Assembly (NCBI RefSeq): GCF_901709675.1
Contig: NC_051100.1
Span: forward strand, 6,758,001 to 6,822,000
Length of the DNA: 64,000 nucleotides
Direction: 5' to 3'
Source of the DNA: Syngnathus acus
Taxonomy: Eukaryota > Chordata > Actinopteri > Syngnathiformes > Syngnathidae
Shown here: positions 15,801-30,700 of the stretch, in pieces
Layout of the letters: each line of letters opens with the position of its first letter
Position numbering within the stretch: position 1 is the first letter of the stretch
Translations under genes and position numbers: made by a program
Notes under the pieces: model-generated
Told to the model about the DNA's origin: nothing
Databases searched by the model: none
What the model saw: the letters and a program-made list of their open reading frames with translations, nothing else

Positions 15801-18057
15801 ACACAACTTTTTCTGGATATTTTTTTCTCCCCTTAGCAATCAACAAACAGAAGCAGTTTGCTCATCGGACTCTGCAACACATAGTTAGCAAACTTAAACA
15901 CCAGAAATAACGAATTCCCTCATGGACGACCCCCATACAGACATTCGCCCATGGAGAGGTAATTATAGGGTCGGTCTTGCTCTAATTAGATTTATTTGCA
16001 TTTCCCTTATTCTTTTTTTTTTTTTAATGCGCTTGTGCGTATCGTCAGTATGTAACTATGTCACCCAGCTAGTATGTCAGTGTGTTTGTGTTTTGTGTAT
16101 GTCAATAAGCCTGTCGCCAAGCATTACACGATGAAAATGAAAGATGGAAAAAGGATCTTGAGGACGATTGAAACATGCCTTCTCTGGTTCTTTGCCAGGA
16201 TTTCCTCATTTTCCCTTTTGTGCAAGTACACAACTCCCCTTTGTACCTCCCGGGGAGAAATACAAGGTGAAACCTCACCACCGATCCCTCACATGCCGTG
16301 TAACATGGCGCTTCCGACAAGGTTGTGTTGTGGCAACAAAACGCAACAACCTTCACCTCCACTTCCCCCAGAACCCATCCTGACCTTAAACCAGATGCTG
16401 CGTCCCTCCGGGGCGTCTCCTCGGCTAACTGTTCTCCTCTAGACGCCAAATCCTCTCACCTTACCCCCCACTGTCACACGGTCCTCACTTCCTCCTGCTC
16501 TCCCACTGCGAGGAGACGCTAATTACAGGCACAGATGAGTAGATTACAGCCGTGTAGTGAAGTGGGAGTGGGATGAGGCCAAGGGGGCCAACAGGTTGTT
16601 AACATTGATGAATGTAACTCTCTTTTCACTGTTCACTGATGTTCCATGCCATGCCGCTTACCTCTATGTAGTCGTTTAAATTGCATCTCGGAACCCAATC
16701 GCCATCCATCATTGAACGGCTTGTAACAAACCTTAACTATCGCTAATCATCTCGAATTCCAATTTATCTCAACTCTGCCCCTGCAAATATAATTGTTGTG
16801 TGCTCGCGACGGTTCGGACAAAGTTCGAACACTAATATATTCATGTCATTCAACAGTCTTCCATTAGCAGACTTTTACAAACTTTTAAAACAAGGCACCT
16901 GTAGCATCATGTTTAAAATTCAAACAATAAGTGGAGTTTTATAGAGGAAATGTTCATACCACCATTACCATGTTAATCCCACGCACAAATTCCTACATTA
17001 ACCTAAAGACCTTCATTTTTGTGAGTTTGTCGCTCATTTTTTCCACTAAAGCTTCTCTTCAAGACACAATTGAGCTCAATAAAGGGTGTAATTGAGACAA
17101 AGAGCAAAAGTGCAAAAGGTTCAGAAAGACATTTTGCATTCAAATGAAGAGAGCAATCTGGGTGAGTGCACTACTTTTTATGATAATCTTCCATGTTAGG
17201 ATTGGAAAGGTAGACCTTTTTAGCAATTTAACAACTTTGAGCAAGTGCAAAGGTGCACAACTAACTTACAGTGCATTAACATACCCCAGTTGTTTCTGAC
17301 AAAAGGTACAAACGAAATAGCAGCAAAAGGCTTCCCCTGAGAATGGAGAACCTTTTAAGTCCATTAAAAACTGCTGGCAGGAGTGAGACAGGCCGTAATC
17401 TAACCGCATCAGACATGGAACCAGAACCCGCAGTGTGGCCCAGACACATCAGGAGTTAAGAAACACATTAAGAAAAGGCTTTGTCTTTTTGCCCCGCTGT
17501 TCTTTAAGTCTCGCACAAATCAATCCGTCAATCTACCACAGGCGTCATAATGGTTGCTTTATTTTCAATTCAGTGTGGCTGGCCTGCTCATTTGTTTTAA
17601 CTGCTTAGGAATATACAAGGCACCTGAAAAGCATCATGCCCCATTATGGCTCTCTTTAATTCAGCCAAGGATCAAGAACAAATGACCGTGTACACATTGT
17701 GAATCGATTTAGCCGACGTGACCAAGGTCTCATTGTGCGGGATGTGCCGGCGTAGAGTTTAGAATAATGAGCGTGAAGTCAGATTGGATGAAACAGGGGA
17801 GCTGTGTTAGCACAATTCGATGGCTGTTGGCAAAGTCGCTCGCCACAGATGGACCAGTCACGCTTGTTCAAGGCCGTGCGGCGGTTTCGTCCAGCGAGAC
17901 AGACAAGCGCGTTGTAATCAAGCCTTCCATGACGCTTTGCTCTCAAATCTGACAGGACGACTTTGGCTTAACGACAAGTGGCGTGTGAAGACAGTTACAA
18001 GGGAGCAACAAATAGATGCAAGATGGTATTCGACATCAAACGCAAGATAAGCAGATC

Positions 18058-18072
18058 GGGGGGGGGGGGGGG
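18058..18072 (+). repeat. Poly-G tract (15 G)
   Basis: Fifteen consecutive G on the plus strand in the slit1 intron (C on the transcribed-sense strand). Such runs are length-variable and could form G-quadruplex structures; no function is implied. Confidence 0.85.
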
Positions 18073-18722
18073 CTCGCAAATAAGGGTCATAAGCAAGTAC
18101 AAACCACAGCGTCAATAGATGGCAGGGAAATGCTTTTTCCATGTCCCACTGTTTTATTGTTCCCAGATGCTGCAGGTAACTGGAATAATGTGAGCTGCAA
18201 CGATCAGCTAGCAACAAGGGACACTGATTAGCCAAATGATGGAAATCTTTGAAAAAAAAAATACAGAGGAGGCTTAGCATTACGTACTTTTACTACATGG
18301 GGCACGTGTGTGTGTGTGTACATCAGGGAATAGAGATGCAGTCCACCGACAGAAAGAACTCAATAAGTATTTAAATTGGAACAGAGCCCAAAATCAATTG
18401 GGCCACACTCAACTTCCCTGTCAGCAGTGCACTCTCTCTAGTAGACACTGCTGATGATTAGGAATGCAAGCCCAAGAGTCCAAAAGCCAGAATGGAACAC
18501 TGAGGATCATTGAAACCTCAAGTGGCCTTTCTCTAAGTAAAATTTATGTCTGACTGCTGTTTAATTGTGCACACTAAACCAAAGCCCACATTGGTAAATG
18601 AAACCTTGCTGAGCAGTGTTACAGCACACGAGAGCAAGACGAGTGTTGAGAGATGACATGTGAACAAGCAGCAGGGGAGCGTGGATGGTTGAAGAAAAAA
18701 ATAAAAGACTGCAGTTACTTAC

Positions 18723-21700
18723 AGACGAGACAGGCCAGGGTTCTTCTGAAAGAGCAACTCTGGAAGCTGCTGCACTTGATTACGGTTCAGGCGCCTATGG
18801 CAGGAAGAGCATATGATCAGCCAGTGAATGTGTGTGTATGTTCTTGTGTGAGGAAGCTGTGAATAATTTCTCCAAGATGCAGTCGAATCAGCGTAGCCAC
18901 GGGCTATTGTGTTTCCCCTTAATGTCACATAAATATCCACGGGAAAGTTCAGGGGGAATTAAAACGCAGTGAATTATCTCTACGTAGTGACATTACAACA
19001 CCGGGGTAGGATTACATCTTTCCGAGAGTAACAATTCTCCAAAATTCCCGTTCGGTAACAAGTGAATTACATCAATTACATGTTAGAACATGTGCGGATT
19101 TGATCTGAGTTATATCAATACACAATGTTTCTTGACTGGAACAATGGCTGGCAAACACGTCACATCCAAGACTGGCAGGCTATATGCAAATAGAGCATTT
19201 GAGTCAATGAGGAACAGCCTGTTGCTAATTTGTTGGAAACCACAACTCTCTCCTTCCACTGAGTACTCGAGGCCCGTGAGAGTGAATGCAGTGGCTTGTG
19301 ACTGAGAGGTTGCAAATCTGAGAGCACAGCGCACACACTTTGACACAGATGTTGGGACCTGTGCCACTCACCACTGGGAACGACTAAGGTGGCGCTTCAG
19401 TGCATAATGGGAATTAACTGTGTGCCCACTTCACAGCCTCTAAGCGTACCTGCTGTTGAGTTTGTGGCTTTTATAAAATATCGTAGAACCAGCCGCTTAT
19501 TTTCTACAGTGGTCTGAAGCAGGGAATATATCTACTCATTTCTGCAGGGGGGAACATTTTAAAGACGATCTGAGCTGGGTTTCGGATTAAGGGAAAGTCT
19601 TTTATGGGTTCACCACTAATCGCGCTTGCCCATAAAGTCATCTGCGGCACAGGTTTCCATGTGGCTAGCACTACTGATTTGCTAATGTGCCAGTTGAGGT
19701 GTGGTTGGCCGTGTTTGCTTATGTCTTTCCAGGGGCTGCTTTACAAGCTGCTGAGGAGTGATGGGTCTGTCCACATGGGTTAAGGCGTGCGGTGAAGGGA
19801 GGCAGGTAGCAAGAAATGCTCCCGGCACCATCTGCCCGCAGCTGAATGACAGGAAAGTGCCTTTATAGACAGCTCCTCTTGTTAGTCACGTTACACTTGA
19901 GTAATGCGTGGACCCACTAGCTCAGGTTTAGAAATACAATAAACGTGTCTGTCTACAGGGTGGTACTCACAGTCTCTCGAGCTCTTTCATGTCATCAAAA
20001 GCCCCACGCTCGATGGCGGTAATCTGATTCTCCATCAGTTGCCTGCAGGGAAAGGAGTATTAGTATTACAATACGGAAAGACGCTTTTACTGATGGTTAT
20101 TATCAAAATATCCAAGGTACGCTTGGCGGGACTTCTGTCGGTGGGTCTGTATTCATACTTGGGTGAAAACATAGTCAACACCTCATAACCACACAGAGGC
20201 CAGCGGTGTGGATGGAGGGCACTGTGTGGAATCTTGGCAGAAAAAGGCAGGCAGGGAAGGAAAGACTTCCAATGTGGCTCAGAAAGTGTGGCTCTGGTGT
20301 GGTCCGTGAGGCTCGCATTGGGTGGAGATGAGAACAAACGCGGGCGAGAGGAGGGATGGAAGGTCAGCTTTAAGGAAGCCAAGATTTTTTAAGACTTTAT
20401 TTTAATGGGCAGGATAATTTAATTGCACACAGTTTAATACTAACAAAGGGATATACATGGAGATAGTCACATTTCTCAAAAGGTGCAGCAACGTTACTTG
20501 GTTTTCATAAAGTTATATTGTTTGTCTAGATGTGTTGCTGCACCATTGTTCAATTATCTTGACGGGTCGTATCCTGCAAAATGAGTGCTGTTTGTTAGCT
20601 CGTCTGCGGTGTTTTAAGATAAGATAAGATAATCCTTTATTATTATTTTGCATTGTGCATTAGCATTAAGCCAGAGGACAAATACACAACCTGGAATTTT
20701 CTTTATTTTATGTTTATTTTGACAGTAAACTTCAACTGGGAGTGGCAATAAACAGCTTGAAGCCAAACTGCTGTTTCATGTGAAGTGATTTGCATAGAGT
20801 TTTTGGCTGCCATATCATGTGAGGATCTCAAATTTATGCTCACAAATCAAAGTAAAAAAAATCATAATAAAAATAAAAAAATAAACAAGAAAACATCTCT
20901 TAATTTATACACATGCAGGGACACTTTCTAACTTCCACTGCCACAGCCAGCTTCCCTTAAAAGGGGTCTTGGATGATTTTGGAAGTGTTACAATAACACA
21001 AAGTCAAAAAGGAGACTTTATAGGAGAAACAAGAGTGTTCCTTCATTACATATACAACTGTTCCGTGTTGAAGGCCACCTCTCCCGTCTCCTACAACTCA
21101 GCAGTCTGCACTTCCTCGCCATCAAATATAAATGCTAATCACTGTTTGCGCTCCATAAACATTGAGAGAAAAGTGCAATTCACTTTTGATCGCTTCCTCA
21201 TGAATTTAGATGGGGATAAATACTAAGTATAAGTATACTAAAAATAAGTACTTCTAACTTGAAATCTTAAATTTAAACATCTAAAAAAATCTTCTAAAAG
21301 TGATTGTCTTTCTTGGCATGAACACACAAACTACTAATTTATACATGGCGCCGGACAAAGGGGATTTAAATCAGTTGTGTTGACGTTACACTGACAGCTG
21401 ACAGCAAAGATATATACTGCTGTTTCTTTTAGTTTCCTACTGAGGGTTCTCTAGGGGTCAGCAGGATTAGATGTCCATGATGTGCACATTTTAATTTAAA
21501 GAACTTTTTGTTTAATGACATGCACACATACTGTATATGTGTGTGTCTCATACATCACATACAGAAACAGGACATTTTATTATCTTTCTTGACCTCTCTC
21601 ACCTTGTAGTGACCTTCAATGGGACTATTTAACCCCATGTGGAGGGGCAGGAGATGGCGCAGACGGTATGCGAAGGCAGACAATGACAAGCAGGACTGTG

Positions 21701-24700
21701 AATAAGGTTCAGTAAAGAAGCAGTGGATGAGGGGTGTCAAGGGGGAATAACGACGCTTGAAAATAGGACTCCAAGGGGCCAGAAAGAATTGTGGGCTGCT
21801 TATATTACACTGAAGAAATGTTAAATGTCCACCCGTCTGATTTAAAAGTCGGCTTCAATTCCTGATTTTACAAGAGTACTTTAATTTCAATACCCTCGGA
21901 GTCCTGCTACTTGAACCGAGTGTGTTAACTGTGCGGAGCGGCACGCATGCACACATTATGTGTTGATATGTAGGAACAGAGGGCAGGCGGAAGTGTGTGT
22001 CGAGGGTGCAATAAATGATGCTACGACAGACAATACAGAGTGAGAGAGAAGTCCATTACATCACTTGCTGCAAACACTTGGCTGCTTAATGTACTGTGGA
22101 GTACATCTCAATAAGCCCACTTCACTGGGCTTATGCTAATGTGAGATTTGTAACTAGTATGTATAACTGTGTCTGTATACATTAGTTACATTCAGAAAGA
22201 GATATATGATCTTGTTCTTAAGTCACAGAATGTTAATTTATTTAGATTTTTTTTTTTTTTACAATGCTAAAACCAGCATAAGAATAAAACTGTCTACCTC
22301 CAACAGAGTCAAAAGGAAGGATACCTTCTGTTAATTGAAAAATGAGGAGGACTGGATGATTCAGTTCATGCCACAGTGTGAAAACTAATTCCTCTATTGC
22401 CCCATTTATCTACTAGAGCTTGATCAAAATTTGTAAAATGTATAAACACCACCAATTGTAATTGAACAGAAAAAAAACTATGGGAAAATTGTTATCTAGA
22501 ATATACTGTGGATATTTTAGTGTTTGTGTTCCATACATGCATGTGCCTTTAAGAGGCGGGGCCTGCTATGGTGGCATGTGATGTCAGAGAGCGTGGAGGA
22601 CGGACACAAAACTTACAGAACTCGGATGTATTTGAGCCCGGCAAGGTCAGTCTTGGTGATGCGTGTGAGATTGTTTCCATTCAGCTCACTGCAAAGAAGA
22701 GAAGACAAAAACAAGCATTAACATTTTGTCTTTAATTTCCACCTGCTCTATTTTCTTTATGCACTTTTTGCAGAAAGAAAAATGCACAAATTGTTATTTT
22801 GCAAGACTGTTTTTTACTTATTTTTATGATTTTACATTTAACAGTTAATGGTGCTTATAGCTTACTTTTTAATTTAATGTAAACAAAAATACTTAAACGC
22901 TATTACAAATGCCCTGTAGTGTTTGTAAAGGTTTTATGATGGTGATAAATTGACAGGGAATAGCAGATTTGATTTGCTATATTTCATTTGGGAAAGCTAG
23001 TTCAAAATTTTAGGACATTCAGCGACCCTATTGTCTTTGACCTTGCAGGTTTTAACAACATTCAAAGGTACATACAGCACAGCTCATAATCTGTCCAAAT
23101 TCTCGTAAGAGCAGGCTTTTTGGGGAAGCTGGCATTTCTTCTCCCTAGTCTATTCTAGAAGCGCAATGTGAGCGCAAGACATTTGAGCCGCCTTTCTTTT
23201 TATTCTGGGAACTGCCAACCTACACCCGCAACCGCACCCCTTCTTGGCCGTGTCCTTCCACTATTGTCAGGGATTAGTGGGAGCCAGCGGAGGGGATTTG
23301 GGAAAGGCCGCAAGGCCAAAAAGCTAAGTGTTGTGGATATAATGGGAGCAGATGCTTTGCTGAGTGCTGACCGTCATTGCAAATGCGTTCTGTTGGGAAA
23401 AAGAGACATTTTGGGATGATTTGAATGTTTGTGTGCTACTGCAATCGCTAAGCATTATTGGTCCACCCTGTCCTGACCCGCCAACTCAACTCCTCATCGC
23501 TGAGCACGGCCCAAAAACGTGTTCCAAATCTACGCAGAAAGCAAGGGTCTCTTTCCCTTCACTCGTCTAATGACCACTCGAGGGACTGTAGCTCTATGCA
23601 GTACTAAAAAGAATGGCCATTATAGACAGATGGCGTGTACGTGTGTATGTGTACACAGGTGCATTGACAGGCCAAACGTCAGGATGGTGGGAAATAAATA
23701 ACGCAGCGGCGTTCATTAGCCTGCGTTGTGATTCGTGCACATGTGGAGTTCATTACAGGTGCTTACGCAGATAGGTGCTTGCGTGCCTGTCGACCTGCCA
23801 ATGTCTCATTTCCAGGGCGGTCACTCCGAATGACACCCAAAGGACAAGAAAAGGGATCGAAGAGGAACGTGAGGGGATGCAACGAGAGAGGCGTTGAGAG
23901 GTAGCAGGAGGACTTTGTGGAAAGCTGACGCTCCCCTATAAACAAATGGAACCACAGTTCCTCATCTCGCGGAGAGTTCTTGCTTAATCCTGTCAAAAAT
24001 TGTTAGTCATCGCTTCTATCTCCATTCCGGGATTGAGTCATTGATGCAACTATGCGATCGCTTGAGCTCTTTCGGGAAAAGGACCACCAATAAAGTTGCT
24101 TTTGCTCATCTTGGAGTTCAACATAGTTTCAGCGTTGTGATATTCAGAATAGATTGTGATGAAATGCCTGCCACCCCTTGTGATGTGTTAACTAGTACTG
24201 GAAGAGCCACACATCCACACTTTGATACTATTTCAAAACCTAGTGCTAAGCAGAACGGTTGCAAAACGTTTTATAAACTGCGAGTGATAATATTCTGCTA
24301 GATGTAAAGTAGTGCATACAAAATTACATGAGCAACCTGTGAATGAGCAAGCCACGGCCATGCACTAACCACCAATGAGGTAATAGAAATTGCCGGCTAC
24401 CACACAGCAGGAACTCATTGTTTTGCTTGTGTAAAGTGAGAATGCTGCTTTTTATTAGTGAAAAAAAAAAATCGGTCATTAGTATTACAGTGAAAGAAAT
24501 TTAAGCAATAGTTGTTGGCAGGACAGCAAACGCGCCTTCTCTCGTTTCACAGACAGATGCTTTGTGGTTCCGACTTGTGGTGCCGGTTTTTTGCATTACA
24601 GTACTGCGGTATTACACTCGTGGCAGAAAATTATTAGGTATGATTCCCAGTTCACGCAGAGAAGGATTTCCACCTCCATCGGTCTATTTCCTAGAAATTA

Positions 24701-27700
24701 CGATGAGGATTTCCAGCACTGACAAGCAGTCAGATTTTAGACATCGCTATCTCGTACTGCTGCACTGCCCAGTTAATTAATGCATCAGTTGGTATGGGTA
24801 TCATTATTATAGAATCCTAAAGTTATACAATTATGGAATTCAATCAACACGTTAATTAAAGTCACACAAATATTTTAATAACCATCACCTTTCACATATT
24901 CACTACGTCCTTAAAACGGTTGGATTAAAAATTGGACCGACGCAGGAAGTTGGGTCAAATCGACCCGAGTTTGCTTTTTTTTTTTTTCTTTTTAAAAGAA
25001 AGGGGTTATTGTGTACCATAAAATGTTTTTTGTGTGCAAAAGAATCAGTCATTTTCTAACCCAAATTGTGTTTTCAACAAACAGATTTAGACTTTAACAC
25101 TCACACTTTATAAAATGTATTTAAATATATCAAGTGCAAAATAAAGATTTTGGGGAGTGATGAATGATTTGTGTTGCTACAAGGCTTTTTTTTGAAGCAG
25201 TTGGTCAAAATGATGCTCCTGTTGCTTGAAAACAGTTCAACTCAAATGCCATTTCCTCACATCTCCATAATTCAAATGGGCTTCGAGTGCTGCTACAACA
25301 CTGAAAAACTCATTACGTTTATTTCCGCCAGCTGCATGGGGGCGCTCAGCAAACGGGGGCGAAGGGACATGGTTTGAATTGAGCAACATAATACGAAATG
25401 GATTCTGGAGACCAGAGGGAGAATAAGCAAACGCTACGGCCGGCTAACTAACACACACAGACGCAAATATCTTCACGGCTCGCACAGCGAAAAGGGGCCC
25501 TATAAATACACTTTATCAGTGGAAATCACACAAGCACACCTACTGAAATGTAGACAAAAATGACCCACAGGAGCAAGCAATCTGGTTCAACTTTCAGAGG
25601 TGGATGGAGGGAAAAACAAAGTATTATTGGCTGACATTATAATGTCATAATATAACAGAACTTAAAAGAATGCAGTGGAAAAGTGCAGACTCGCCGGCAA
25701 TGTATAAGACTGAGGCAATGACATAAATCAGCATAAAGCTATTGAACGTTTTTATAAGTTTACGTAAAATTTTATGAAAGTGCCTTTACCCAGGCCGTAA
25801 TTCCACTGTTACAACCTGACACCAAGAATTAAGAGTCATCGATTGAGAGAAAAGTACGGGTCACGTTGGCGCTGAGGATAAGTGGTTCGAATGGATGGAT
25901 GGATTTTTTTGGAGGCCCAAACTTTGTATGAAATTAGGATTATTATATTACGATTTAGGTTCAAATGACATCTCGAAATAATTTACAATGAATTACATTT
26001 TGGTAATGACTTGCCCAACAGCGCAAATCAACACCTGCCTCAATTGAAATGACTTATTAATATGTGCACATTTTGTTACCCAATATCACTGTTGCAAGCG
26101 CCACAGGACCATTTGTCGAGAGCAGCTTTCGCCTGGCGGGGAATCCAGAAGCCGACGGATTGAAACTCAGTGGCCGCGCTCTTTCCAAACTCCTCACTGC
26201 GTCTACAAGCTGGCGACAGAAAACCCAAAGTGCTGTGGCCAAAGCGCGGCGGATCATTACCCGCAATCACACGCTGACGATACTATTCAACCGCACGAGC
26301 CGACAGTTTCTGAATGAACGAGAGCGGCTGAGAAGCTGTGAGCAGACTCTGGAGCATATGGGAGCGACAGCAGTGAAACACACAGGAGAAGACGGGATAG
26401 GCTGCATGAGAATTGTCACTAGATGTTTTAAAAGTGACAGTTTGGAGCTGTCTGGGAGAAAGCGACCTACATAGTCGCTGCTCCAACAATAACACGGCTA
26501 CACCATGCCAGCTCACAATAACCTCAATGAGTGAAAGTCTGAGAAGGAGCGAGAGAAAGCAGACCAGCGTGGCCAAAATAACACACTTAAAGTGAACTGG
26601 AACACTTTTTGTCCACACTAAGAGGTCAGATTTCTTCTTTGAATTGAAATGTGGCTTCCAGACATGCAGGCCTTCAATTGCACATTTTTAGCGTGTGCGT
26701 CAATGAGTGCGCAGAGCAGTGGCTAAAGACTATGTCTGAGAGCTTTTTTTTTTCCCGCCTCCTGGGCTCCTCCAGGGCTATTTACGGTGTTCATTCTGCG
26801 CACTCAGGCCTCAAGAGGGGAGACTCACTTCTAGGTAAACACTAAACACATCCCATACATATACAGCTCACAAGTCAGGTGTTACGATCAAAGCATTGAG
26901 CAAAAAGCTCGAGACGGCTTCATGGGCGAGATAGAGAAGAGGAAGTGCGGGATGGAAAAGTAGAGCATAGGTACTTTCAGCTCAAACCGAGATAACTTAT
27001 GACACTGTCACGCCAAAGCGAATCAATTAAACATCTGTTCTAGTGCATGTTGCCGCTGCGTAACAGACTGGAACTGGAACACACAGAGCGTCGTTGCAGT
27101 GGAGGCAGACTGAGAGGTCTTTCATACCTCATACTGTATCTACTGCCGTGCGCTCTGAAACGCAACGTGTGTCTTGTTGTTGTGTGTGTGGTGAAAACAT
27201 CTGCTAAGTCACATCTGTCACATTATTTCCCCGCTATTCTCTAATGAGTAGAAACGAAGTTCAACTGCACTCAGCAGTGCACAGGCCTCCACCGTAGATG
27301 AACAATCAAATCTTTGGCTCACAGCCAACGTGTGTTTGCCCTTATGGGTGCCCACAGTCTGAATAGAAAGGAATGACTTTAGAAGTGCTCATTAAGAAAT
27401 TAAGTCAAATGTTGATATCCATTTTTAATGGGCTCTACCACACTTCATCAAGTTTTGTGGTAACAGCAATCAAAACAAGGTTGACTATAATGAAACTCAG
27501 TACCAGACACCCATTAAGTTTAAAAGCGAAAACAATTTAGGATCACTACCAAATGTATAATGCACATCAAAATTTAACCAGGTCTTGTCTGCTAGTGTTT
27601 GCATACTCCTGTCACCAAACTCGAATGGCACTGCAGAGGTCAGACCTCCACTAAGGCAGAATTTGGATCAGTTTCATGTTTGGTATATCTAACTGATGCT

Positions 27701-30700
27701 TTCCATTGATACAAATTAAAGAGAATTATGAAAAAGCCTTACATCAACCTTCAATGGCATCCCCAGTTTTTGCATTATCTTGCAGAAATGACAACAGAGC
27801 CTGTTTTGTTGAAGTCTATTGTGAAATACAGTAGCTTAACCCTACGGGTCCAACTCAAGGATCCATTCACCACCACATACAATCTGATTGACAGGCAATC
27901 ATGCAAGCCCTAATTCCAGCTCTCCCTGCAAACCTTAAAAAGGATAAACGGTATAGAAAATGTACTGATGGAAGTCAACTTTTATTCTAAAGACATTGTC
28001 TGGAAAAATTCCACTAATGGCTTTCCTATAATGTATTCTTCCATGCGGGGAGTACGAGCACATGAAAGCAGTCATCTGTTGCGCAGCACCTTTACTGATG
28101 CGGCTCTTCCTTTTTTCTGTGGAATGCTATAATTGCCTCTAAAAATTCTATCACATCAAAAAGCATCTCGATGAGCGTGAAATGTGGATTATGCGGGCGT
28201 ATCGATGATGGCAGGGGAGCGTTCGCCTGAGTGCCTTTGAAACACGCCGTCCAGCCGTCGTCACTCAAAACCACCGCCGGGATGCTCTCGCTCGGTTGGC
28301 GAGATTAACAAGAAAAACTGACTTTCTGAGAGAGGTAATAGAATTACATTGACAAACGCGAGCATCTTTCAGGAGACCAAACACTACTAATTATCTGCAT
28401 CCAGGATTTATACTCCTCTTGTGAGGCCTCGCTTTTTGTCCCTGAAAGTCCACACAATGTGACTCCTAAAACTGATTTATGGCTTTGACACACATAAATG
28501 CCTTTGACGGGATAATTCCTCTCAAGAGTGCAATCAGAAATATAATGTAGCTGTGTCAGGAGAGCGGGCCAGTGGGTCGAGGGTGAGTTGAGGAACACAG
28601 CAGCCGCCTTTAATGTTCGGCAGTCAATTTGAACATGTAACATGCTTATTACGGAGGTATGTAGCTCGGGAACAAAGAGACAATAACAACTGGGTGAAGT
28701 CTTCAGATTAACATCTTAAACAAAAAGTGGAGAGCATCTCCCGGAAATACTAGACTCAAATTAGACAGTCGAGTCGAACCGCCATTGTTGGTTCATCCTC
28801 CAGGGAATTGAAACTGAATGAGCTTTGTTCCAGATATTGTCACTCACATGATTCAATACGCACCAGCTTAGTCCACATATTTTCTGTACCACTTTATCCC
28901 GGTCAGGGTGATGGGAAAACCCGAACTCAGCTACCTTCTGGTGAATTGAAAGCCTTCTGTGATTACGGCTCGGGTGAGTGTGCCAATCTGTCTCTCAAGC
29001 ATCCTCTCATCATGCGCACGTATGTCTGTTCATCTTTTACATCATGCTCTTTCAACTTTCCCCCGTTGCCAGGTAGCGGGCCGGTTGTTTTCTGCCTTGT
29101 TGGGGTAAATTATGGATCAGGTGGCTGGCGAGTTGTCAGTTGAGGCAGTGATGCCAAAAACACTGCAGGCATTCCCTGGTCCATACACGCATATTTTCCA
29201 ACGACAGCGCCGCCCCTCAACCCCACCTCGAAGATAAAGTAACTTCAGGCTCACATGTGTATGGTTTGCAAAGAAATGTAAAAAGAACACATGGAGCAAA
29301 GACCCTTATCGATATGCAATTGAAAGACGGGCACACCCGTCAACGGACTCACTCCCCCACCCCTTTTGCAAATCAACATTCACGCAGATGAGACGCGTGT
29401 TTGGATCAATATCTGCCGAAAAGAAGCATCGCACATGAGATATTTTCAACAGTGATTTCAAAGAGGATGGTGGGGGGCTAGATGAGAGGAGTAATATTAA
29501 AAAGATGTGGAGAGGGAATAAGGAAAGGGGGGTGGTCCTGGTGCGGTTTTAGCATGGGGAGCCTCACAGTGTCATTACTGTGTCTCCGAGCTGAGGAGCG
29601 CAGGGGTCAGAACTGATCCAAACCCACACTGACAAGTGCAAATGGGATTCTGCTGTCTGTGGCGACACCCTCAGCGCACACATCCCAGCGCCTAAACACA
29701 CACACACACTTTTGCCTTAAACCCTCCCCCCTTCTTTAACACACACACACCATTTCCCAAACGCATCAGTCTGTATACACCATCGCTAACACAATCCACA
29801 AAGCTTTTTAGTCATCTCTGCTCTACTTTCCAAGACTAATGCAACATTGCCACTCAAGTGAGGCGAGTTATTTTTGTGCTGTTTCATGCTTAATGAATTT
29901 AAAACAAGTCGAGGCTAACATTTTCTTCTGAGCTTTTGCAGAATTGCAAAACAAAGATTCCACACATGGAGGCATGCTAACAGGACAATCATGTGGTTGA
30001 AGGTATGCTGTGTTGACCTGCTCATTCAACCTTGATTTATCACCACACAACAGCCCGCAGGAAAGGATGGTCCCTAATTTTGAAATAAAAGTTGCAGAAA
30101 ATCTTTTTTTTTTTTTTTGCATGACTCACACGTTGATTAAATAGAAAAATATGAAGTGAGGTTTAAAATGTGGTATGTACTTAAGGAAAACAAAATGAAT
30201 GCATAGACAACTCTTGAGTAATGAAGGCAATGAATATTTACAACCAAGAGGAAAACCGCAAATGAGCATGTTTCCTCGCTGCCTCAACCTGCGTGTTCAG
30301 ACTGTTAGGCAACAACTAAATCAAACCAAAAAAAAGTGTTCTTAGAAATTAAATATGAAAAGCATGAAATATGCATTTCCCACTTAATTTCCCACTGTAC
30401 CAGTGCCGCTTCTGACACAGGCTCTCTCCTCCGCTCTTCCCAGAGCATCTTTTATTCAAGACTGATATTCTAAAAGCTGAACTATAACAATCTATTTCCC
30501 CTCACACTCGCCACTTCTGATTTTCTGATGAATATTTTAAATGAGAATGTCATGAAAAAGACGACGAACGGACGGAACTCCACTCCAGTAGTCATCCTCA
30601 TCTCCCTCATCCTCCATCAGTTTTACAAGACAGCTACAAGATCCTGGTGGAAGACTCACTAAAGGAGCAAATTTGCTTAATTTTCTACATGATTTAACAA

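Larger units (their letters stand above)
1..18722. other. slit1 intron 4 (left part) and possibly downstream sequence; no exon found
   Basis: No coding exon could be supported here. The next slit1 exon should be another 72-base leucine-rich-repeat module on the minus strand. I looked for its expected ends and for the LRR signature on both strands and did not find it, so it probably lies left of the window or is too diverged to see by eye. The stretch holds AT-rich non-coding DNA, simple repeats (a CA run at 3831–3853, a GT run near 5273–5290, a G run at 18058–18072) and a short telomere-like motif at 1869–1885. Scattered open frames, the longest 207 codons on the plus strand at 9370–9993, have no recognised similarity. 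Confidence 0.6.

Noticed and set aside
1-18722. Search for the fifth slit1 exon and for an intronic miR-218 hairpin
   Set aside because: No minus-strand LRR segment with proper ends was found. The miR-218 mature sequence was not seen on either strand; as recalled it sits in slit2 and slit3, not slit1.
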